Positions 33,063-38,742 of a stretch of DNA of 38,742 nucleotides are shown piece by piece. How positions within the stretch are numbered: position 1 is the first letter of the stretch; each line of letters starts with the position of its first letter. The position numbers and the translations under genes are program-made. Source of the stretch: Planotetraspora silvatica (GTDB lineage: Bacteria; Actinomycetota; Actinomycetes; Streptosporangiales; Streptosporangiaceae); contig NZ_BOOQ01000008.1 in NCBI RefSeq assembly GCF_016863315.1, positions 1 through 38,742 of the forward strand, written 5' to 3'. Under the pieces are notes generated by a model. It did no database searches. It was given only the letters and a program-made list of their open reading frames with translations, and was not told the DNA's origin.

Positions 33063-34768
33063 GGTTCTGGCGCGGTTTCTGTGAGGTCATTGCTCTGGGT
33101 GATGGTGGGTCAGGGTGTGAGCAGGATCCTCTTGCGGAGTAGGTCGAAGTTGGCGCGGCCGAACATCTGACGTTTGATCATCTTGATGCGGTTGACGTGG
33201 CCTTCGACGGGTCCGGAGCTCCACGCGTGAGTTAGCCCGGCAGTCACCGCGGCTTGGTCGCGTTCGACGCCTCGGATGAAGGAGTTGAGCCCTGGCAGAT
33301 CGCTTGCTCGGGCGCTGGTGAGCCACTTGTGAAGTTGGTCGCCGTGCCGTTCGCTCATCATGACGGCGAACGCGCGGACGTGCGCGGTGGGTTGGGCCAG
33401 CTCAGGACAGCGATCGAGGATCTGCGCGAGTCCGCGGGCGTGCTCTTCCTCCAGGTTGGCGGGGTGTCGGGTGATCCATCCGACTACATGGTGAACGGCG
33501 GGGGGTGGGGCGGTCGCCGGATGTCTTTGTGCCCAGCGGCGGAGGCGGCGGACATAGTCGCGAATATTGGGGTAGCTGCCGGTGTAGCCCTGAGCTTGAA
33601 GCTCCGCGAACAGATGAATCGGACGCGTGGTGCCGGCAGCGAACCGCTCATGAAGATAAAGCTTGAAGTCATCGAGGTTGCTCGGCCTGGCGGCCGACGT
33701 TAGAAGCTCCTCGACGTTGGCGGGGCGGGCGTAGCGTCGGACGGTGCCACGAGCGAGTCCGAGCTCCCGCATGATCCCTCTGATGCTGTGGCCCTGTGCA
33801 ACCAGCTCTTGCACAGCGGTGTATCGCTCTTGGATACGCGTGTTCAGACCTGTTGCCACCTCAGGGTTCGTCTCGATTTCCGGGGCAGGTCCCAGCTGCG
33901 GGAGGGCTCCGCCATGGTCACCCTCACTCGGCTGGCGCAGGCAAGCGCGGTGTTGGACCACGCACTTGTCCACCGCCTCGACGAGGTTGTGCCACAGGTG
34001 CCAGCGGTCGGCGACCTGGATGGCCTGGGGCGCGGCAGTGGTGACCGCCTCGGCATAGGCCGAGGCGCGATCACGGCACACGACCTCCACCTGCGGGTGC
34101 GCGGCCAGCCACTCGCTCACGGTCTTGGCATCGCGGCCGACGAGCACCTCGATCGGCCGATGGGTGACCATATCGATCAGGACAGTGCCGTAGACCCGTC
34201 GGCGGCGTAAGGCGAAGTCATCAATTCCCACGACGGTCGGATTCCCCTGATGTGGTTCAGGGAGCGCGCGGATGAGGCGCAGCAGCGTGCTGCGACTGGT
34301 CACTACGCCGAGGGCATCGGCCAGGCGGGCCCCCGCACGACCGGCCAGCGCCAGCGCGATCGCGGTGAGAACCTCGGCCAGGGGAAGGCTCCGCCGCCCA
34401 TACCTGCGGGTCAGCCCTGGGACCTGCTCGACAAAGGTCTTTCGCCTGCACGCGGTGTTGACACAAACGAAGCGGCGGACCTGCAGCCGGATCACCACCG
34501 GTCGGCCGCTGATGGCCAAGTCATCCACCCGACGCTCGTAGCGGCCATGAACCCGGCCAGATACGGCGCCACAAGCCGTACACGTCGCCGTCATCTCACG
34601 GGCACGACCCCAGATCCGCAGACCACCAGCGGTCCGCTCGAAGCGGTCTATATGGATGAACCGCAGGTGCGGGAACACCACGTCAAGATCGTTAGAACTG
34701 CACGGGGGCCATGATCACAGAAACAGCACACGGACGGTCACCAGATCCACAGAAACCGCGCCAGAACC
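33063..34768 (-). mobile_element. ISL3-family element inserted in the IS21 left terminus
   Basis: A 1706-base element with perfect 21-base terminal inverted repeats beginning GGTTCTGGCGCGG (33063-33083 and 34748-34768). It is flanked by the exact 8-base duplication TGAATTCT (33055-33062 and 34769-34776), the size expected of ISL3. It contains a single intact transposase gene. Both ends look fresh, so it is the youngest event here. Confidence 0.92.
33110..34681 (-). CDS. ISL3-family transposase
   Basis: A transposase of 523 residues, full length for the family. The N-terminus has the zinc-binding segment CTACGAVSGRVHGRY and CVNTACRR, then the helix-turn-helix region. The DDE catalytic domain shows VVGIDDFALRRRRVYGTVLI (first Asp), VCRDRASAYAEA (second Asp) and SSGPVEGHVNRIKMIKRQ (Glu). 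VADRWHLWHNLVEA is a hallmark of ISL3 transposases. GTG codons at 34681 and 34678 are both possible starts. There is no frameshift or stop, so the element is probably active. Confidence 0.93.
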   Translation of the reverse strand: MVFPHLRFIHIDRFERTAGGLRIWGRAREMTATCTACGAVSGRVHGRYERRVDDLAISGRPVVIRLQVRRFVCVNTACRRKTFVEQVPGLTRRYGRRSLPLAEVLTAIALALAGRAGARLADALGVVTSRSTLLRLIRALPEPHQGNPTVVGIDDFALRRRRVYGTVLIDMVTHRPIEVLVGRDAKTVSEWLAAHPQVEVVCRDRASAYAEAVTTAAPQAIQVADRWHLWHNLVEAVDKCVVQHRACLRQPSEGDHGGALPQLGPAPEIETNPEVATGLNTRIQERYTAVQELVAQGHSIRGIMRELGLARGTVRRYARPANVEELLTSAARPSNLDDFKLYLHERFAAGTTRPIHLFAELQAQGYTGSYPNIRDYVRRLRRWAQRHPATAPPPAVHHVVGWITRHPANLEEEHARGLAQILDRCPELAQPTAHVRAFAVMMSERHGDQLHKWLTSARASDLPGLNSFIRGVERDQAAVTAGLTHAWSSGPVEGHVNRIKMIKRQMFGRANFDLLRKRILLTP

Positions 34769-34823
34769 TGAATTCTGACCCCTTGTCGCCGGCTGAAAGT
34801 TGACCCCCTGGTGTGCTTGATCG

Positions 34824-35624
34824 TTACTGGTCGTTGCTGTGGTTGGCCGCGGGGACGCGGCCGAGGTCGCGGTTCTTCAGCCGGTAGCTGTCTCCTTTCA
34901 TGCTGATGACTTCGGCGTGGTGGACGAGCCGGTCGATCATGGCGGCGGCCACGACGTCGTCGCCGAAGACCTCGCCCCAGCGGCCGAACGGTTTGTTGCT
35001 GGTGACGATCAGGCTGGCGCGTTCGTAGCGGCTGGAGACCAGCTGGAAGAACAGGTTCGCCGCTTCGGGTTCGAAGGGGATGTAGCCGACCTCGTCGACG
35101 ACCAGGACTGGGATGCGCGACAGCTTGGTGAGTTCGTCTTGGAGTCTTCCGCTGGTGTGGGCGTCGGCCAGGCGGGCGACCCATTGGGCGGCGGTGGCGA
35201 AAGCGACCCGGTGCCCGGCCTGGCAGGCGCGGATGCCGAGCCCGATCGACAGGTGGGTCTTGCCGGTTCCGGGTGGGCCGAGGAAGACCACGTTGTCTTT
35301 GGCGGTGACGAAGTCCAGGGTGCCCAGATGGGCGATGACCTCGCGTTTCAACGACCGTTGGTGGTCATAGTCGAAGTCTTCGAGGGCTTTGCGGGCGGGG
35401 AAGCGGGCGGCGCGGATGCGAGCCTCGCCGCCGTGAGATTCACGGGCGGCGACCTCACGTTGCAGGCAGGCGGCCAGGAACTCCTCATGCGTCCAGGACT
35501 CATCGCGGGCCCGGTCAGCGAGCCGGGTAACAGCCGCGGCCAGCGACGGTGCTTTCAACACCCGAGTCAGGTAGGCCAACTCGGCCGCGAGGTTGCGGCC
35601 GCTCCCGGCCGGCGAGGCGGTCAT
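34824..35624 (-). CDS. istB: IS21-family transposition ATPase IstB
   Basis: An AAA+ ATPase of 266 residues that assists IstA by assembling on target DNA. Walker A is FLGPPGTGKTHLS (114-126), Walker B is VLVVDEVGYIPF, and sensor 1 is LIVTSNKPFGRW. The N-terminal IS21-specific domain (ELAYLTRVLKAPSL) is present. The length is normal. The ATG shares one base with the istA stop (TGATG), the usual coupling in IS21. The frame is open to 35789 inside istA, but that extension is shadow sequence. Confidence 0.93.
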   Translation of the reverse strand: MTASPAGSGRNLAAELAYLTRVLKAPSLAAAVTRLADRARDESWTHEEFLAACLQREVAARESHGGEARIRAARFPARKALEDFDYDHQRSLKREVIAHLGTLDFVTAKDNVVFLGPPGTGKTHLSIGLGIRACQAGHRVAFATAAQWVARLADAHTSGRLQDELTKLSRIPVLVVDEVGYIPFEPEAANLFFQLVSSRYERASLIVTSNKPFGRWGEVFGDDVVAAAMIDRLVHHAEVISMKGDSYRLKNRDLGRVPAANHSNDQ

Positions 35625-36847
35625 CAGGCGACCCCTTCGATCCCGAACATGGCGTCGTAGTCGGTGAGTTTGCGTTGTTCCACCTCGGTGTCGGCGGGAC
35701 CAGGTGCCGTTTGCAGCCGCATCTGACGCATCAGCGTCGCGGCCTGCTCGTGACCGGGATCGGTGATGGTCTGATGCGGAGCCCAGCACCGGTCGTGGCA
35801 GGCCACTTTGTGCCCGTCGCAGGCCACCGTCACCTGTTCCAGATCCGCGACCACCTCGACCCGGCGGCCGATCACCGCCGGATGAACCGAGTAATCACAG
35901 GACGCGATCCGGACGTAGTGGTCGCGTGCCAGCCGGGTCGAGGTGCGCCAGCCCAGCGCGGGTGGCACCGGTGGCAGGGCGACCATCGCAGCCAGGTCGG
36001 CTTGCAGCCGATCAACAGGCCGGCACTCGATCCGCCGGTGATGACGCCGATTCGCCCGCCCCAGCCAGTCGGCCAACTGCGCGTTGAAGTCCTGCGGTGA
36101 GACGAAGGCCCGTCCCGGCAGGAACGAGGTTTCCAGGTAGCCGTTGGCCCGCTCGACCAGGCCTTTGGCTTCTGGGTCGCCGGGCTTGCACTGCAGGATC
36201 CCGATGCCCAGCATGCCGCGGAAGGTCTCCGCGTCACTGGTCAGCTGCGGCCGCCCGGACCTCCATTGGCCGATCGCCGACTCGTTGTCCCACACCAGCG
36301 TTTTGGGCGTCGCCCCCAGTTGGGCCAGCAACGCCCAATGCCCGGCGAACAGATCGCCTGCCGTCCGCGAGGGCAGCATCCGCGCCATCAGCCAGCGCGA
36401 GTAGCCCGACACCATGACCAGCACCGGCGGGCTGGCCGAATGCCCGGCCCCGACCGGTACCTTCACCGGCGGGAACCACAGATCACACTGCGCCAACTCT
36501 CCAGCCTGGTAGCTGGTCCGCGACGCCGGATCCGCCGGCCGGTACTGCGGACGCAGAACACGAACCCGCTCCTTCAACACCGTGATCGACCGTGTCCAGC
36601 CGATCCGCTCGGCGATCACCGTCGCGGGCATGTCGGGGAAGTCCCTCAACACCGCCCGAATCTGCGGCTCCACCGCATCCACGATCGACCCTCGACCCGC
36701 CCGAACGTACTTCGGCGGCTCCGGCGCCGCCAGCGCCCGCTTCACGGTGTTCTTCGAGATCCCCAACCGCCGCGCGATCGCCTTGATCGGCATCGCCTCA
36801 GCCCGGTACAACCGGCGGATCTCTGCCCAGTCCTCCACACTGATCAC
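35624..36847 (-). CDS. istA: IS21-family transposase IstA
   Basis: A DDE transposase of 407 residues. The N-terminal helix-turn-helix is MPIKAIARRLGISKNTVKRA, which binds the terminal repeats. The rve core has LAQCDLWFPP (first Asp), TLVWDNESAIG (second Asp) and AKGLVERANGYLE (Glu). The GTG at 36847, giving a start of VISVEDWAEIRRL, matches the usual beginning in actinobacterial copies; the frame stays open to 36871 inside the terminal repeat. The gene looks intact. Confidence 0.92.
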   Translation of the reverse strand: MISVEDWAEIRRLYRAEAMPIKAIARRLGISKNTVKRALAAPEPPKYVRAGRGSIVDAVEPQIRAVLRDFPDMPATVIAERIGWTRSITVLKERVRVLRPQYRPADPASRTSYQAGELAQCDLWFPPVKVPVGAGHSASPPVLVMVSGYSRWLMARMLPSRTAGDLFAGHWALLAQLGATPKTLVWDNESAIGQWRSGRPQLTSDAETFRGMLGIGILQCKPGDPEAKGLVERANGYLETSFLPGRAFVSPQDFNAQLADWLGRANRRHHRRIECRPVDRLQADLAAMVALPPVPPALGWRTSTRLARDHYVRIASCDYSVHPAVIGRRVEVVADLEQVTVACDGHKVACHDRCWAPHQTITDPGHEQAATLMRQMRLQTAPGPADTEVEQRKLTDYDAMFGIEGVA

Positions 36848-36884
36848 CCTCCAGAGACTGAAGGGGGTCACTATTCACCCGCCG

Positions 36885-36915
36885 CCAGGGGGTCAGTTTT
36901 CACCCGTCGTCGACA
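36885..36915. repeat. right terminal inverted repeat of the IS21 element
   Basis: Read inward from 36915 it begins TGTCGACGACGGGTGAAAAC and ends in GACCCCCTGG. It pairs with the interrupted left end (33042-33062 plus 34777 onward) and with the inner left repeat at 34784-34811. Confidence 0.8.
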
Positions 36916-38742
36916 GTCGCGGGTGCTCTAGCGGATGGCAAGCCGTTGGTGACCGCCGCGGGAATCGCGATCGGTGGCACCCTGGGTGCGTTCGCGCCGA
37001 CACTATGGGAGCACTGGAAGCAGCGACACGAGGCGTGGGAACGCGCTGAGGAGGTCGCCGAACTGCTCCCCGCAGGAGGCGTGGCTCAACTACTGCATCC
37101 TTCCCAGCAGGTGGTCCCGTTTCATGGCCGTGAACGTCAGCTGGCTGAACTGTTGACGTGGTGCCGCGCACCGGGGACCGAGCCTGTGCGGCTACTAGTT
37201 GGGCCAGGCGGGGTGGGCAAGTCCCGCCTTGCCGTCGAGCTGGGCGTACAGCTTGGCCCGTCGTGGGGGGTCATCGAGGTCCGCGACGACGCCGAGAGTG
37301 ATGCTTTACCGCGGTGGAGAGCCGCTCACCGGCGCCAGGTGCTGATCGTGGTGGACTACGCCGAGACCCGCACAGAGCTCGCGTCTTTGCTGGAGGAGGT
37401 CGCCGCCGACGGCGGGCGCGACACCCGTGTGCTGTTGCTAGCCCGCAGCGCCGGAGAGTGGTGGCAGCGGCTCGGTGGCGGTTCGGTGCGAGTGCGGGGA
37501 ATGATCGCCGAAGCCGGCCAAGGCATCGAACTCGGCCCGGACGAAGGCATCGACTCGCCAGATGGTGAAGTGGCGCGGGCCATACCACACTTCGCCAAGC
37601 GGGTAGGCGTCGCATCTCCGGACGAGGTGAGGGTGGAGTTCGGCGGAGAGCGTCCTCGGATGTTGGATCTGCACGCGGCCGCCTTGGTGGCCGTCCTACA
37701 TGCGGCGGCAAGCAACGGTGGCCAGGTACGGGTGCAGGTGGGGGATGTGCTGGAGGAGTTACTCGGTCATGAGCAGCGGTTCTGGCTACAGAGCGCGCGG
37801 GCGTGGGGGATGCTCGGCGGTGGGAGTGGGCTGGCCCCGGTGACGGTGGAGCGACTGGTCGCGGCCGGCACGTTGTTGGGAGCCTCCGATGAAGGCCTGG
37901 CGACGGCGGTAGTAGCGCGGGTGCCAGGCCGTCCGGCGTCGATGGACGCGGCTCGGGTCGCGGTATGGCTGCGGGAGCTATATCCACCGGATGAGGGGCA
38001 TGAGTGGCTGGGGCGATTGCGTCCGGACCGGCTGGCCGAATTGCACGTCACCCGTGTTCTCAACAATGCCCCGGAGTTGCTAGATGCCTGGCTGGCGGGA
38101 GTGGAGGAACGGCAGCGACGGCAGGCGCTGGTCACCTTGGCTCGGGCCGCTCAGGACCATGTCGCGGCGGCGGGAATACTAGAACGGCTGCTGCCAATGG
38201 TGGTGGGCGAGGTCGGCTCGGTCCCGGCCGCGCGCGAAACGCTGGCGGCGTTGTATCAGGCGTTGCCCTACCCGTCCGACATGTGGGCGGAGGCGAACGC
38301 GTTGCTGACGAGGCGACTGGCGGACAGCGTCCAACCCGACGCCGATCCCGCAGAGCGGGCGCACTGGCTTGCTGGTCTGGAAGTTCACCTGGGGGAGCTG
38401 GGCCGTCACGCCGAGGCTCTGCCCCTGGCCGAGGAGGCCGTCACCATCCGGCGAGAACTGGCCGCTACCTACCCCGACCGCTACCGCCCCGACCTCGCCA
38501 CCGCCCTGCACAATCTCAGCGTCCGGTTTGTTGAGCTGGGCCGCCCCACCGACGCCCTGCCCCGGACCCAGGAGGCCGTCACCATCCGGCGAGAGCTGGT
38601 CGCCACCTACCCCGACCGCTACCGCCCCGACCTCGCCAGCTCCTTGCACAACCTCGGCGTCTTGTTCTCCCATCTGGGCCGCCCCACCGACGCCCTGCCA
38701 CCGGCCGAGGAGGCCATCACCATCTACCGAGAGCTGGCCGCT
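36916..38742 (+). pseudogene. STAND (NB-ARC-like) NTPase with TPR repeats, main part; 5' end cut off by IS21, 3' end beyond window
   Basis: An open frame without stops to the window edge, about 607 codons in the frame of codon 36922. Restored with the 20 codons left of IS21, the protein begins with two hydrophobic segments (residues 6-24 and about 28-46), so it was membrane-anchored. Next are VVPFHGRERQLAELL, Walker A GPGGVGKSRL (from residue 114) and Walker B VLIVVDYAE (Asp165), the NTPase core of STAND proteins. After a helical middle part come TPR repeats with a 46-residue (138-base) period: EEAVTIRREL, TYPDRYRPDLA, LHNLSVRFVELGRPTDALP. STAND-TPR proteins act as sensors that oligomerise on recognising a target. 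Separated from its start and promoter, it is probably silent. Confidence 0.8.

Larger units (their letters stand above)
33042..36915 (-). mobile_element. IS21-family element, itself interrupted by an ISL3-family element
   Basis: The left end TGTCAACGACGG (33042) matches the right end, which reads TGTCGACGACGG inward from 36915. Each end carries the multiple inner repeats typical of IS21: at the left a second TGTCGCCGG...GACCCCCTGG unit at 34784-34811, at the right GACCCCCTGG near 36885 and GTGACCCCC near 36863. Without the ISL3 insert and its duplication the element is 2160 bases, normal for the family. It encodes IstA and IstB and is flanked by a 5-base duplication. Its left terminal repeat is split by the ISL3 element. 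Confidence 0.88.

Noticed and set aside
34769-34823. IS21 left end placed at 34784
   Set aside because: That site is only the inner terminal repeat; the outer end at 33042 matches the right end better and gives the 5-base duplication once the ISL3 copy is taken out.
34839-35660. Plus-strand frame of 273 codons opposite istB
   Set aside because: Antisense shadow of istB with Gly/Asp/Val-rich, low-information translation.
37271-37987. Minus-strand frame of 238 codons at the right end
   Set aside because: Pro/Arg-rich shadow of the STAND gene, which runs in the opposite direction.
38434-38742. Regular 138-base repeats, possible CRISPR-like array
   Set aside because: They are in-frame TPR codon repeats of the STAND protein; units are contiguous and lack unique spacers.
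1-38742. Avoidance of CCGCGG as a sign of Eco29kI-type specificity
   Set aside because: CCGCGG occurs at several places in the window by eye (for example near 2649, 3299, 17641 and 21433), so there is no obvious avoidance, and methylated sites need not be avoided.
1-38742. tRNA, rRNA genes or CRISPR arrays
   Set aside because: No cloverleaf-like sequence, ribosomal RNA core or array of short repeats with unique spacers was seen when reading both strands.

Overview
The window comes from a high-GC actinomycete. GTG and TTG starts, GGAGG ribosome sites, heavy GC3 bias and family types such as a DUF3761 lipoprotein, STAND-TPR proteins and actinobacterial IS21 and ISL3 copies point there; the genus cannot be fixed from the sequence. 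Nearly all recognisable content is anti-phage, restriction-modification or mobile-element related, with many decayed genes in between, so this is a classic defence island or accessory region.

Layout. 0.2-3.4 kb: an HNH nuclease, a small lipoprotein, a 47-residue ORF with a hairpin behind it, and empty DNA. 3.5-8.8 kb (minus): an ATGA-coupled operon of GHKL/MORC-like ATPase, PD-(D/E)XK protein and Z1 helicase-like ATPase. 9.1-9.8 kb: an SF1-type ATPase pseudogene. 10.1-18.2 kb: an Eco29kI-like GIY-YIG nuclease (minus), then divergently a second GHKL ATPase, an Mrr-helicase fusion, a conserved unknown, a C5-cytosine methyltransferase and a Vsr mismatch nuclease. From 3.5 to 18.2 kb this reads as one large restriction-modification system of the MutL/MORC-ATPase type. 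18.4-20.3 kb (minus): a DUF262-HEPN pair. 20.8 kb: a MazG-like pyrophosphohydrolase.

21.5-22.3 kb (minus) holds the wreck of a bacterial ubiquitin-like operon (multiubiquitin, E2, JAB) that still shows GTGA and ATGA gene overlaps. 22.7-27.3 kb (plus) is the best candidate for an undescribed system. It has four overlapping genes: a PemK/MazF-like protein, a sigma-factor-like protein, a protein with an exact anti-sigma zinc motif (H-x3-C-x2-C), and a compact Rad50-like ABC ATPase with a CxxC hook. Just upstream lies a diverged tandem duplication of its promoter and first-gene start.

27.9-32.2 kb: a stand-alone PD-(D/E)XK protein, GIY-YIG and MrcB-type remnants, a small membrane protein, and a protein with an AbiJ/HEPN-like tail. 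33.0-38.7 kb: a membrane-anchored STAND NTPase with TPR repeats, cut after codon 19 by an IS21-family element, whose own left end was later cut by an ISL3-family element. Removing both elements and one target duplication restores the reading frame exactly. The STAND gene runs off the right edge of the window.
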